A stretch of DNA of 64,000 nucleotides. Source: Massilia aurea (lineage in GTDB: Bacteria > Pseudomonadota > Gammaproteobacteria > Burkholderiales > Burkholderiaceae_D). Below are positions 45,531-54,738 of this stretch, piece after piece. Numbering within the stretch: position 1 is the stretch's first letter; each line of letters starts with the position of its first letter. The DNA lies in NCBI RefSeq assembly GCF_024753205.1, contig NZ_JANUGZ010000002.1:930001-994000 (forward strand). The letters run 5' to 3'. A model generated the notes under the pieces. It had not been told where the DNA came from, made no database searches, and saw only the letters and a program-made list of their open reading frames with translations. The position numbers and the translations under genes are program-made.

Positions 45531-46961
45531 GTCGATGCACGAGCTGATAGCTCGTTCCTCGAAGCGCAAGCTCTCGACGACCCTAGCGTTTGGGAAGAAG
45601 ACCGCGACTATGGGAGGATCGTACAGTTGACACGCCAAGCAGCCGACAGACACCACTGGAAAGCCATGCTTAACCTTGCCACCCTATACCTAGAGAACCG
45701 CGATCCGCCCCGTGGGCAAGTCGAGGCGCTAGTGCTCGTGGAGGAAGCGATGAGGCTCGGTGTTCCCGCTGCTTATGATCGCATGGGAACTTACTACATG
45801 CATGGCGTTGGCATGCCGGGAGACGCGACGAAAGCGTTCGCATTCTGGCAACGAGCAGCCGAGATGGGAAATCCGCACGCAATGGGCTACCTAGGCGACA
45901 AGTTGGCGGCAACATGGGACAGTCCGCGAGACGGATTTTGGGCTAACATACCTGTCGCGACAAAAATGCTTGAGTGCTCTTTGGCCCAAGGATATGGCCC
46001 TGCGGCATATAGTTTATATTACCTCCAGGCATGGCCACGTACCAGCGACGGAACTCGTTCCGGTCCCCAAAAAACTGAAACCAAAGCACTGGCACTTAGA
46101 ACGTTACATCAGGGTGTAAAACACGGCTGTTCCGATTGCGCAAGAACGTTAACTATAGAATTCGGAGACCCGGACGACTTGGCAGACATGCTTGCCCCAC
46201 ATCTCGATAATGCACGTTCAAAGCGCTATCTAGTACTCCATAACGCCCTCAATCTTAATCCACTACTGCGTTTCCCCAACCTCGACAAGGTGCTTCCCTT
46301 ACCACCTGAACCACTTCCCCCGTGGGATGGCGATAAACAGACGCTCATCGATGCCGCAAAAGGCGTGACAAGTCGACCATCGGAAATAAAATCAAGCGCT
46401 GCCTCTCAACGGCAAGGCCGGTACTACCTTGATGCCACATATGATTTGATCCTGAGCGAAGACAAGGCAAGGGGAACCGAAGCGCCATTCGCAGGATACT
46501 GGCAAGCCACCGCGCCATCCGAGTCGGCGCAGGTGCAGACTTGGCTCAAAGACATTCCGCCAGGCCTGTATCAGCCGGGAGAGGCGTTCGACCTGCCGCG
46601 ATATCCGCAAGGAATGGGGAGCAGAGCCATCCCGGAGCTAACGTGGCAGCGTTTCCTCACAGTCCGCCACGACAATGGCGTAGTCAACCCAGTCGCCGCT
46701 ACCGGCATGACGCGCGAAGTCATACGCACACAACCGCAACGGTCTTGCAATGCGCTCAAGACGTGTCCGGTCACTGGCACCTGGCAACCTTGGCTTTCAA
46801 CAGAACACCCACTGCATCAAGTCGTCAACCAACCGTGGCGCCAGGCCTGGGTGGTCGCCGAGCAACCATTTCCGCAGTTTGTAGATGGCAGCTACCTTCC
46901 CTTCGATCCGGATGAGCTGACATGGCATCTGATGGACAGCGCTGCACCGAACCTGGGTTGA
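45333..46961 (+). CDS. Membrane-anchored Sel1-repeat protein, DUF6396-like, copy 2
   Basis: 542 residues, the same length as copy 1, with the same layout: N-terminal anchor (LLTVVFLVCSFNALSIV), Sel1 repeats, and a C-terminal DUF6396-like part. The last 200 residues are almost identical to copy 1, the first 65 almost identical to copy 3, and the middle differs from both. The start codon lies 1671 bp after that of copy 1. The ribosome binding site is weak (GAG), so it may depend on translation of copy 1. Likely periplasmic; an immunity role is inferred from context only. Confidence 0.82.
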   Translation: MRLPLLRKIAYGLLTVVFLVCSFNALSIVRDQYKATQALPRNEKLPLFNPHRSSFTCQIEATKVPPVDARADSSFLEAQALDDPSVWEEDRDYGRIVQLTRQAADRHHWKAMLNLATLYLENRDPPRGQVEALVLVEEAMRLGVPAAYDRMGTYYMHGVGMPGDATKAFAFWQRAAEMGNPHAMGYLGDKLAATWDSPRDGFWANIPVATKMLECSLAQGYGPAAYSLYYLQAWPRTSDGTRSGPQKTETKALALRTLHQGVKHGCSDCARTLTIEFGDPDDLADMLAPHLDNARSKRYLVLHNALNLNPLLRFPNLDKVLPLPPEPLPPWDGDKQTLIDAAKGVTSRPSEIKSSAASQRQGRYYLDATYDLILSEDKARGTEAPFAGYWQATAPSESAQVQTWLKDIPPGLYQPGEAFDLPRYPQGMGSRAIPELTWQRFLTVRHDNGVVNPVAATGMTREVIRTQPQRSCNALKTCPVTGTWQPWLSTEHPLHQVVNQPWRQAWVVAEQPFPQFVDGSYLPFDPDELTWHLMDSAAPNLG

Positions 46962-47201
46962 CCGGGAAAAGCTCCCACCTCGCAACGAGACATCGAGCTG
47001 CCAATGAGATTACCTCTGCTTCGCAAGATCGCATACGGCCTGCTGACGGTGGTTTTCCTGGTTTGCTCTTTCAACGCATTAAGCATTGTACGAGACCAAT
47101 ACAAAGCAACCCAAGCCCTGCCCCGCAACGAAAAACTGCTCCTCTTCAATCCGCACCGCTCTAGTTTCACTTGCCAGATCGAGACAACCAAGGTGCCGCC
47201 C
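46361..47201 (+). repeat. Long direct repeat, second unit
   Basis: Partner of 44690-45530. The two units enclose copy 2, which makes the region prone to RecA-dependent loss or gain of whole gene copies. Confidence 0.85.
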
Positions 47202-48347
47202 ATCGATGCACAAGCCGAATTATGGTTCCAGGAAGCCAAGTCGCTGGACGATCCAGATGCATGGGAAGAAGACCGGGACTATAAGAAAATCGTCCATTTG
47301 ACACGCCAGGCAGCAGAACGGCACCATTGGAAAGCGATACTCAACTTAGCCAGCCTTTATCTGGAAAATAGAGATCCACCTTATGGCGAATCTGAGGCAC
47401 TGCTCCTGGTCGAGCAAGCAATGCGGCTCGGCGTTCCCGCTGCCTATGACCGCATGGGGACCTTTTACATGAATGGCACCGGGGTTTCTAGAGATGTGAC
47501 CAAAGCCCATGCCTTCTGGCAAAAGGCAGCTGAATTAGGGAATCCGCAAGCAATGGCCTATCTCGGAGACATGATATCTGCCACATGGGATAGCCCAAAC
47601 GATGGTTTCTGGGCCAATATTCCTATTGCAACCAAAATGCTGGATTGCGCGCTGCTTCAAGGTTATGGCCCGGCTGCTCTTACTCTTGCCCGGCTTCGAG
47701 GATCGCCTCGTGCAACAGACGGTAAAATTTCGGGAGAGCAAACATCCGAAGACAAAGCATTAGCCCTGCTGATTTTGCAAAAGGGTGTGAAATTTGGCTG
47801 CAATGATTGCGCGAGAAGGCTGTCAGTTCAATTCGGGAATCCACATGACTTAGCCGATATGCTAGTTCCGCATCTCGATCAAGCCCGATCCGAGCGCTAT
47901 GCCGTACTTCACGACGCCCTTGATCTCAATCCACTGCTGCGCTTTCCTAACCTTGACAAGGTGCTTCCATTACCGCCCGCACCGCTCTTGCCGTGGAATG
48001 GCGACAAACAGACTCTAATCGATGCCGCGAAAGGCGTGACAAATCGACCCTCCGAGCTAAAATCAAGCGCTGCCTCTCAACGGCAAGGCCGGTACTACCT
48101 TGATGTCGCATATGACTTGATCACGAGCGAAGACAAGGCAAGGGGAACCGAAGCGTCATTCGCAGAAAACCAGCCCGGAGAAGCGTTCGACCTGCAGCGA
48201 TATCCGCAACGAATGGGAAGCAGAGCCGTCTCCTCGTTCTGGCGAGGAAGTGACCGCCATGTTGCAAGACTTTGCCCAACCACGGCGGCACTGTGCAAGA
48301 ACCCGATTCCAGATTCTCACTTTGCACACCATAAGGAGCAGTCATGA
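47004..48347 (+). CDS. Sel1-repeat protein, copy 3, with deleted and altered C-terminus
   Basis: 447 residues. The anchor and Sel1 region match the other copies, but about 26 codons present in copies 1 and 2 (GYWQATAP to GLY) are missing. After SRAV the sequence no longer matches them, so the terminal WHLMDSAAPNLG part is absent. The stop overlaps the ATG of PAAR copy 2 (ATGA), suggesting the tail is a fusion to sequence lying before that PAAR gene. It may be a degraded immunity paralogue or a functional shortened one. Confidence 0.75.
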   Translation: MRLPLLRKIAYGLLTVVFLVCSFNALSIVRDQYKATQALPRNEKLLLFNPHRSSFTCQIETTKVPPIDAQAELWFQEAKSLDDPDAWEEDRDYKKIVHLTRQAAERHHWKAILNLASLYLENRDPPYGESEALLLVEQAMRLGVPAAYDRMGTFYMNGTGVSRDVTKAHAFWQKAAELGNPQAMAYLGDMISATWDSPNDGFWANIPIATKMLDCALLQGYGPAALTLARLRGSPRATDGKISGEQTSEDKALALLILQKGVKFGCNDCARRLSVQFGNPHDLADMLVPHLDQARSERYAVLHDALDLNPLLRFPNLDKVLPLPPAPLLPWNGDKQTLIDAAKGVTNRPSELKSSAASQRQGRYYLDVAYDLITSEDKARGTEASFAENQPGEAFDLQRYPQRMGSRAVSSFWRGSDRHVARLCPTTAALCKNPIPDSHFAHHKEQS

Positions 48348-48601
48348 AGCACATGGGCCGCGGCGTCATTCGCCTCAACGATATGACCGATCATGGCGGA
48401 AAGGTCAGCGCCGTGTCTTCTGGAACCATTGTCATGGGAGTCGAGGCGGCGCTGTCCGCCGACATGACTTTTTGCCCAAAATGCAAAGGTAATTTCGCGA
48501 TCAAACCTGACGGCAGCGGCGCGCGGCACAAAGGCAAACCATATGCATACGATGGTGACTCAACAGCGTGCGGTGCTCATTTGATAGCGTCCATAAAATA
48601 G
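48344..48601 (+). CDS. PAAR-domain protein (T6SS spike tip), copy 2
   Basis: 85 residues with AAGGAG upstream of an ATG that overlaps the stop of Sel1 copy 3. Same length and layout as PAAR copy 1, including the CPKCKGNF cysteine pair and the CGAHLIASIK end. It is a minimal spike-tip protein without a fused toxin. A PAAR gene after an immunity-like array suggests that an effector once followed; instead a 170-bp gap and the reversed cysC lie downstream. Confidence 0.9.
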   Translation: MKHMGRGVIRLNDMTDHGGKVSAVSSGTIVMGVEAALSADMTFCPKCKGNFAIKPDGSGARHKGKPYAYDGDSTACGAHLIASIK

Positions 48602-48770
48602 GCACGTTGGCGGTCAACAAAAGCTGAAGACGTTTATTTGCCAGCACTGAAAGTGCATCGACGCGCGCAAGGACTGGATATCAGGCTGTCGATCCTGCGC
48701 TGCCCTGAACAACATTCAACTTAAGACAGCAACATCGACAAATACGCCAACAAGAAGCTGGGGCAGAAAT

Positions 48771-49381
48771 CTACTCGCCTTGATATTGGGCGGCCTTGAT
48801 AATCTTCATCTGCCGCAGCCTGGCCAACATCTTCCCCACCCCATCATCAACCGAAGCCGCAGCACTATCAACAACCACCTCAGCCGCCTCCGGCGCCTCA
48901 TACGGCGATGAAATCCCCGTAAACGCCGCCAGCTGCCCTGCCCGCGCCCGCCGGTACAACCCTTTCGGATCGCGCGCCTCGCACACCGCCAGCGGGCAGC
49001 GGCAATACACCTCGATGAACTGCGGCGCCGGCACCAACGCGCGCGCAAGGTCCCGGTCGGCGCGCATGGGCGAAATGGCCGAGACGACCACGATCTGGCC
49101 GGCCTGGCAAAACAGGTGCGCCACTTCGCCGATGCGGCGAATGTTTTCGGAACGTTCAGGGAGAGAAAACCGAGATCGGCGCACAGGCCATTGCGGACCT
49201 TGTCGCCATCGAGCGCGAATACCTGGCAGCCCAGGTCGAACAGCGTGCGTTGCAGTGCGTCGGCCAGCGTAGTCTTGCCGGCGCCGGACAGGCCGGTGAT
49301 CCAGACCACGGCGCCGCCGTGGCCGGCCCGCTGGCGCCGTTCCTCGTCGCGAATGGACAGGGACGGCGCCAGGGGTGTCAT
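48771..49381 (-). pseudogene. cysC: Adenylyl-sulfate kinase, interrupted by a frameshift
   Basis: The N-terminal part (from 49381) has the P-loop GLSGAGKTT (residues 30-38) and [18 protein letters not shown]. From the T4 run at 49166-49169 the matching sequence continues in the -1 frame as [19 protein letters not shown] through [16 protein letters not shown] to the stop at 48771. Together they give a full-length CysC (APS to PAPS). The cause could be a 1-nt deletion, a sequencing error or -1 slippage on TTTT. It starts 6 bp after purM on the same strand. Confidence 0.82.
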
Positions 49382-49387
49382 CGCGGT

Positions 49388-50431
49388 TTAGACGACGATG
49401 GTTTGCGCTTCGCCGTCGGCGCGGGCGCGGATTTCGCCGATGCGGTAGACGGTCTCGCCGGCCGCTTCGAGCTGGGCGAAGGCGGCGTCGGCGTTCTCTT
49501 TCGAGACGATGACGGTCATGCCGATGCCGCAGTTGAACACGCGGTGCATTTCGGCGTCAGCCACGCCGCCGTGCTGCTGCAGCCACTGGAACAGCGGCGG
49601 CATCGTCCACGATGAACCATCCAGCACGGCCGTCAGGTGATCCTGCAGCACGCGCGGGATGTTCTCGACCAGGCCGCCACCGGTGATGTGGACCAGGCCC
49701 TTGACTTCCATCGACGCCATCAGCGCCAGCAGCGGCTTGACGTACAGGCGGGTTGGCGCCATCAGCACGTCGGCCAGCTTGCGGCCGTGGAAGTCGCCGT
49801 CGAGGTCAGGCTTGGCCACTTCGATGATCTTGCGCACCAGCGAGTAACCGTTGGAGTGGATGCCCGACGAGGCCAGGCCCAGCACCACGTCGCCCGGCAC
49901 GATCTTGCTGCCGTCGATGATCTGCGATTTTTCGACGGCGCCGACGGCGAAGCCGGCCAGGTCGTATTCGCCATCCGGATACATGCCCGGCATTTCGGCG
50001 GTTTCGCCGCCCAGCAGCGCGCAGCCCGACTGTTCGCAGCCCAGGGCGATGCCCTTGACCACGGCGGTGGCGGTGGCCACGTCCAGCTTGCCGCAGGCGA
50101 AGTAGTCGAGGAAGAACAGCGGCTCGGCGCCCTGGACCAGGATGTCGTTGACGCTCATGGCCACCAGATCGATGCCGACCGTGTCGTGGCGATTCAGCTC
50201 GAACGCCAGGCGCAGCTTGGTGCCCACGCCGTCGGTGCCCGAGACCAGGACCGGCTCCTTGAACTTCTTGCTGATTTCGAACAGACCGCCGAAGCCGCCG
50301 ATGCCGCCCAGTACGCCCTCACGCATGGTGCGCTTGGCAAGTGGCTTGATCGCTTCGACCAGCGCGTCGCCGGCATCGATATCAACACCCGCATCGCGGT
50401 AGGAGAGAGAAACATTAGATGGTTGGTTCAT
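49388..50431 (-). CDS. purM: Phosphoribosylformylglycinamidine cyclo-ligase
   Basis: 347 residues. [21 protein letters not shown] at the N-terminus, [14 protein letters not shown] and the [11 protein letters not shown] motif are diagnostic of PurM. It closes the imidazole ring to make AIR, the substrate of the PurK/PurE pair encoded at 4107-5808. It is divergent from hda across a 190-bp region. Confidence 0.97.
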   Translation of the reverse strand: MNQPSNVSLSYRDAGVDIDAGDALVEAIKPLAKRTMREGVLGGIGGFGGLFEISKKFKEPVLVSGTDGVGTKLRLAFELNRHDTVGIDLVAMSVNDILVQGAEPLFFLDYFACGKLDVATATAVVKGIALGCEQSGCALLGGETAEMPGMYPDGEYDLAGFAVGAVEKSQIIDGSKIVPGDVVLGLASSGIHSNGYSLVRKIIEVAKPDLDGDFHGRKLADVLMAPTRLYVKPLLALMASMEVKGLVHITGGGLVENIPRVLQDHLTAVLDGSSWTMPPLFQWLQQHGGVADAEMHRVFNCGIGMTVIVSKENADAAFAQLEAAGETVYRIGEIRARADGEAQTIVV

Positions 50432-50621
50432 GGTATTTGGCAGCGGAGGCGGTAAAATAGGAGGCGACCGGCGAAACTGGTCAATCCACTATTTTAGCAA
50501 AACGGCTTCCCCTGTATTCCTTTTATGGGCCGATCACTGCCGTTTAACGTACATAACAACGAAAACTTATCCTTACTGGCATGCCCATTCCTCCATCTTC
50601 CGGCATGAATCGGCCCTCGCG

Positions 50622-51305
50622 ATGAAACAGCTGGTGCTCGATTTAGGCGCCGAACCGGCCCAGAGCCTCGACACCTTCCAGGTCGGGGCCAATGCCGAGC
50701 TGACGCACCTGATGCACCTGTTCGCCGAGCGCAGCTCGCGCGAGCATTTCGCCTATCTGTGGGGCGACACCGGCGCCGGCAAGACCCACCTGCTGCAGGG
50801 CCTGGCCGCCAGCCCGGGCGCGCGTTACATCCCGTTCGATGCGCCGGCCAGCCAGTTCGTGCATGCCGCCGGCACCACGCTGTACCTGCTCGACGACTGC
50901 CATCGCCTCAGTGCCCGGCGCCAGATCGACGCGTTTGCCCTGTTCAACCAGATCCGCGAGCACGGCGCCTATATGGTCTGCACCGGGCCCGTGCCGCCAG
51001 CGGTGCTGCAGGTGCGCGAAGACCTGCGCACGCGCATGGGCTGGGGCCTGGTGTACCAGATCCATGGCCTGTCCGACGACCAGAAGATCGAAGCGCTGAC
51101 GCACGCCGCCGAGGCGCGCGGTTTGACGCTGTCGGCCAGCGTGTTACCCTATTTGTTGTCTCATTTCAAACGCGACATGCGTTCCCTGTCGACGATGCTC
51201 GATGCGCTTGACCAGTATTCGCTTGAAACCCAGCGGCCGGTCACGCTGCCGCTGCTGCGCGACCTGCTGTTGCAAGAAAACCTGCCGCTCGAATCCAAAG
51301 AATGA
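50622..51305 (+). CDS. hda: DnaA regulatory inactivator Hda
   Basis: 227 residues from the ATG at 50622 (MKQLVLDLGAEPAQSLDTF), with the short N-terminal clamp-binding-like segment QLVLDL. A single DnaA-like AAA+ domain follows, with Walker A GDTGAGKTHLLQG, Walker B-like LYLLDDCH and sensor 2 near DMRSLSTMLDALD. Unlike DnaA, it has no DNA-binding domain. Hda with the beta clamp stimulates DnaA-ATP hydrolysis. It overlaps the HAD gene by ATGA. Confidence 0.93.
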   Translation: MKQLVLDLGAEPAQSLDTFQVGANAELTHLMHLFAERSSREHFAYLWGDTGAGKTHLLQGLAASPGARYIPFDAPASQFVHAAGTTLYLLDDCHRLSARRQIDAFALFNQIREHGAYMVCTGPVPPAVLQVREDLRTRMGWGLVYQIHGLSDDQKIEALTHAAEARGLTLSASVLPYLLSHFKRDMRSLSTMLDALDQYSLETQRPVTLPLLRDLLLQENLPLESKE

Positions 51306-51976
51306 AAAACCTCGCCCTGTTTGACCTCGACCACACGCTGCTGCCGATCGACTCCGATCATGAATGGGGCGAATTTCTGGCGCGGGTCGGCGCGGTCGAT
51401 GGCGACGCCTACCGCGCCCGCAACGACGCCTTCTTCGCCCAGTACAATGCCGGCGTGCTGGATCCGGTCGAGTACCTCGAATTCGCGCTCGGCACCCTGG
51501 CGGCGTTCCCGCGCGCGGAACTCGACGCGCTGTATGCGCGCTATATGCGCGAAGTGATCGAGCCGGCCATCACGCCGCAGGCCATCCAGCTCGTGCGCGA
51601 TCATCAGGCAGCCGGCGACCTGGTGGCGATCATCACCGCCACCAACCACTTCATCACGGCGCCGATCGCGGCAGCCTTCGGCGTCGAGCACCACATCGCC
51701 GCGATGCCCGAATTCGACGCTGCCGGCATGCTCACCGGACGCCTGGCCGGCACGCCGACATCAGGCCCCGGCAAGGTCGTTCACATGCACGCCTGGCTCG
51801 AACGCCTGGGGCAGCCGTTCGACAGCTTCGGGCGCAGCTACTTCTACAGCGATTCGCACAACGACATCCCGCTGCTGTCGATCGTGTCTCACCCGGTCGC
51901 CACTAATCCCGGCAAGGCGCTCGCAAGCCACGCGCGCGAACAGGGCTGGCCAACCATCCAACTATTCAATGATTAA
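51302..51976 (+). CDS. HAD-superfamily phosphatase, SerB-like (subfamily IB)
   Basis: 224 residues. FDLDHTLLPIDSDHEWG carries the two catalytic Asp residues (D-L-D), AIITATNHFIT the motif II Thr, and YFYSDSHNDIPLL the motif IV acidic pair. These are features of HAD-IB phosphatases related to phosphoserine and histidinol phosphatases. The hda-HAD-pcnB-folK order is conserved in betaproteobacteria. The substrate is not assignable. It overlaps hda by 4 bp and pcnB by 8 bp. Confidence 0.92.
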   Translation: MKNLALFDLDHTLLPIDSDHEWGEFLARVGAVDGDAYRARNDAFFAQYNAGVLDPVEYLEFALGTLAAFPRAELDALYARYMREVIEPAITPQAIQLVRDHQAAGDLVAIITATNHFITAPIAAAFGVEHHIAAMPEFDAAGMLTGRLAGTPTSGPGKVVHMHAWLERLGQPFDSFGRSYFYSDSHNDIPLLSIVSHPVATNPGKALASHAREQGWPTIQLFND

Positions 51977-53432
51977 AACCTTCATCCGTAAAATCCTGGG
52001 TGTGAAAGACCAGCGCGACCCGACCGAGCCAGTCATCCTCGGCCCCGACGAACACGGGATCGATCCGCGCAGCGTGTCGTCAAACGCGATCCGCGTGACG
52101 CAGGCGCTACAGGAAGCCGGCTACCAGGCCTTCGTCGTCGGCGGCGCCGTGCGCGACATGCTGCTGGGCGTCAAACCCAAGGACTTCGACATCGCCACCG
52201 ACGCCACGCCCGAACAGGTGAAAAAACTGTTCCGGCGCGCCTTCATCATCGGCCGGCGCTTCCAGATCGTGCACGTGATGTTCGGCCAGGACCTGCTCGA
52301 GGTGACCACCTTCCGCGGCAACGGCAGCGACAACGCGCCCAAGGACGAACATGGCCGCGTCCTGCGCGACAACAGCTTCGGCCCGCAGCACGAAGACGCC
52401 GCGCGCCGCGACTTCACCATCAACGCCCTGTACTACGACCCGGCCAGCCAGCAGGTGCTCGATTACCACGGCGGCATGGAAGACATCCGCAACAAGCTGC
52501 TGCGCATCATCGGCGTGCCCGAAGAACGCTACCGCGAAGACCCGGTGCGCATGCTGCGCGTCGTGCGCTTCGCGGCCAAGCTGGGCTTCTCGATCGAGCA
52601 GGCCACGCTGGCGCCGATTCCCGTCATGGCGCCGCTGATCGACAACGTGCCGGCTGCGCGCGTGTTCGACGAGATGCTCAAGCTGCTCATGTCCGGCCAC
52701 GCGCTGGCATGCCTGCAGCAACTGCGCTCGGCCGGCCTGCACCACGGCCTGCTGCCGCTGCTGGACGTCGTGCTCGAGCAGCCGATCGGCATGAAGTTCG
52801 TCACGCTGGCGCTCGAGTCCACCGACAACCGCATCAAGGCCGGCAAGGGTGTCTCGCCCGGCTTCCTGTTTGCGTCGCTGCTGTGGCACCAGGTACTCGA
52901 AAAATGGACGGCCTATGTCGCCGGCGGCGAGTCGCCGATCCCTGCCCTGCACCTGGCCGCCGACGACGTGCTTGAAACGCAGACCGAGAACCTGGCCCTG
53001 CAGCGCCGCATCGCCACCGACATGCGCGACATCTGGGCCATGCAGCCGCGCTTCGAGCGCCGCGCCGGCCGCGCGCCGTACAAGCTGCTCGAACACCCGC
53101 GCTTCCGCGCCGGCTACGACTTCCTGCTGCTGCGCTGCGAATCGGGTGAACTCGACATGGAGATCGGCGACTGGTGGACCGATTTCTATGCCGCAGAAGG
53201 TGGCGACCGTGAGCGCCTGGTCGAAGTGGCTGTCTCGCGCGAGCGCGAAGGCGGCCCGGCCAAGAAGCGCCGTCCACGACGCGCGCCGCGCAAGAACGGC
53301 GCTGAAGGCGATGCGGGCGACACCATGCGCGCGCCGGACCCTGACGATGGCTTGACAGCCGAAGACCGGGCCCGCGACGCCGCCTATGCGGCGCACGAAG
53401 AAGCCAAGTACCGGGCCATGCGCGGAAAATGA
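51969..53432 (+). CDS. pcnB: Poly(A) polymerase I
   Basis: 487 residues. The nucleotidyltransferase core is FVVGGAVRDMLLGVKPKDFDIATDATPEQVK, followed by the RRDFTINALYYD motif and the RNA-binding neck. The C-terminus is basic, rich in Arg/Lys (KKRRPRRAPRKN), then acidic, as in PcnB rather than CCA-adding enzymes. It adds 3' poly(A) tails that speed RNA decay. It overlaps both the HAD gene and folK. Confidence 0.93.
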   Translation: MIKTFIRKILGVKDQRDPTEPVILGPDEHGIDPRSVSSNAIRVTQALQEAGYQAFVVGGAVRDMLLGVKPKDFDIATDATPEQVKKLFRRAFIIGRRFQIVHVMFGQDLLEVTTFRGNGSDNAPKDEHGRVLRDNSFGPQHEDAARRDFTINALYYDPASQQVLDYHGGMEDIRNKLLRIIGVPEERYREDPVRMLRVVRFAAKLGFSIEQATLAPIPVMAPLIDNVPAARVFDEMLKLLMSGHALACLQQLRSAGLHHGLLPLLDVVLEQPIGMKFVTLALESTDNRIKAGKGVSPGFLFASLLWHQVLEKWTAYVAGGESPIPALHLAADDVLETQTENLALQRRIATDMRDIWAMQPRFERRAGRAPYKLLEHPRFRAGYDFLLLRCESGELDMEIGDWWTDFYAAEGGDRERLVEVAVSREREGGPAKKRRPRRAPRKNGAEGDAGDTMRAPDPDDGLTAEDRARDAAYAAHEEAKYRAMRGK

Positions 53433-53902
53433 TCGCCTATATCGGCATCGGTGCAAACCTGGGCGATGCGCGTGGCAACGTGCTCGATGCGCTCGCGCGC
53501 CTGGCGCGCATGGACGGCGGCATGCTGGTGCACACGTCCAGCATGTACCGCACCGCCCCGATCGATTCAAACGGCGACGATTACATCAATGCCGTGGCCT
53601 GCCTGGATACGTCGCTTGGCGCGCACGACCTGCTGGCGGCCCTGCAGGCCATCGAACAGGCCCATGGCCGCGAGCGCCCGTACCACAACGCCCCGCGCAC
53701 GCTCGACCTCGACCTGCTGCTGTACGGTGATGAGACGATCGACACCGACACCTTGACTGTGCCGCATCCGCGCATGCACGAACGCGCGTTCGTGATCGCG
53801 CCGCTGCTGGAAATCGCGCCGGACATCGTCATTCCCGGCCATGGCGCCGCGCGCGACTTCGCGCAACTGGTGGCCGGCCAGACGATCGCCAAACTCGACT
53901 GA
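53429..53902 (+). CDS. folK: 2-amino-4-hydroxy-6-hydroxymethyldihydropteridine pyrophosphokinase
   Basis: 157 residues. YIGIGANLGDARGN at the N-terminus, RPYHNAPRTLDLDLLLYGD and PHPRMHERAFVIAPLLEIAPD are the HPPK signatures. It pyrophosphorylates the pterin precursor in folate synthesis. It overlaps pcnB by ATGA and is the last gene of the hda operon. Confidence 0.96.
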   Translation: MIAYIGIGANLGDARGNVLDALARLARMDGGMLVHTSSMYRTAPIDSNGDDYINAVACLDTSLGAHDLLAALQAIEQAHGRERPYHNAPRTLDLDLLLYGDETIDTDTLTVPHPRMHERAFVIAPLLEIAPDIVIPGHGAARDFAQLVAGQTIAKLD

Positions 53903-53981
53903 TACCCGTGCGCCAGACGCGGCATGCCGGTCATGGCCTTGAGGCCACGGCGCCCACTTTAACGAAGTACCAGGAGCTTTT

Positions 53982-54521
53982 GTGACGCTGCTGCATACAC
54001 TGACCCATCCCGGCGTGTCGCTAGAAGGCACCATCTTCGAACGGCAGGCCGTGCGCGCCATCATCCTGCGCGGCCGCGATATTTTGCTGCTCTATACCCG
54101 CCGTTACGATGACTATAGCTTCCCGGGCGGCGGACTGGATGCGGGCGAAGACCCGATCGACGGCCTGCGCCGCGAACTGCTGGAAGAAACGGGCGCCGCC
54201 AACGTTACTGTCGAGGGTTATGTCGGCTATCTCGACGAGCATCGCCCGCCGCTGAAAAGTGGCTACGACGTGCTGTTCATGCGCTCGCACTTCTATCGCT
54301 GCCACGTTGACGGAGAGTTAGGCGCGACCTCGCCCGAAGCATACGAGGTGGCCAACGGCATGGTGCCGCGCTGGATCGATATCGATGCCGCCATCGAACA
54401 CAACGAGCGGATACTGGGTAGCAAGCCAGCGCACATGGGGCTGTCGATTGCGCGTGAAACGTGGATGCTCAGGTACGCGCTGGACATGCTGGCGGCAGGC
54501 GCTGCTGTGGGCGAACGATAA
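53982..54521 (+). CDS. NUDIX hydrolase
   Basis: 179 residues from a GTG with AGGAG upstream. A canonical Nudix box is present: G-x5-E-x7-R-E-L-L-E-E-T-G within GGLDAGEDPIDGLRRELLEETG. The enzyme should cleave a nucleoside diphosphate linked to another group; the substrate is unknown. It is separated from folK by 79 bp. Its stop codon lies inside the left 14-bp inverted repeat of the small-gene array. Confidence 0.92.
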   Translation: MTLLHTLTHPGVSLEGTIFERQAVRAIILRGRDILLLYTRRYDDYSFPGGGLDAGEDPIDGLRRELLEETGAANVTVEGYVGYLDEHRPPLKSGYDVLFMRSHFYRCHVDGELGATSPEAYEVANGMVPRWIDIDAAIEHNERILGSKPAHMGLSIARETWMLRYALDMLAAGAAVGER

Positions 54522-54531
54522 AGTTCGACAC
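54518..54531 (+). repeat. Left 14-bp inverted repeat bounding the small-gene array
   Basis: ATAAAGTTCGACAC, a perfect inverted match to 56992-57005. A degenerate second copy, ATAAAGTTTGACAT, lies at 54577-54590 in the same orientation. The first repeat includes the NUDIX stop codon. Confidence 0.75.
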
Positions 54532-54610
54532 TAGCCCTGCTATGAGGCGAAAGATGTCGACATGCTGGGCATGCAGATAAAGTTTGACATGGCTTGCTGG
54601 TTCCTTCGCC

Positions 54611-54725
54611 CTATTCGGCCGGTTGAATCCAAGGCCGAACCCGGCCCTTCAGGCCAACATAGCAGGTTGCTATGTTGAAAATCGAGCGGTGGCCGCGACT
54701 GGCCGGTACCAACCCGAAGCGGACC
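54611..54725. repeat. Degenerate intergenic repeat A with hairpin
   Basis: Shares GGCC-TTCAGGCC-ACATAG, a central hairpin and a GGCCGGTACCAACCC block with repeats C and D. The hairpin is perfect here: AACATAGCA-GGT-TGCTATGTT (54656-54676). It lies just downstream of the minus-strand membrane protein gene. Confidence 0.6.
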
Positions 54726-54738
54726 TACCTCGGTTGAT

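Noticed and set aside
48602-48770. Effector remnant between PAAR copy 2 and cysC
   Set aside because: No open frame or toxin-like sequence was found in this 169-bp gap, so nothing is annotated there.
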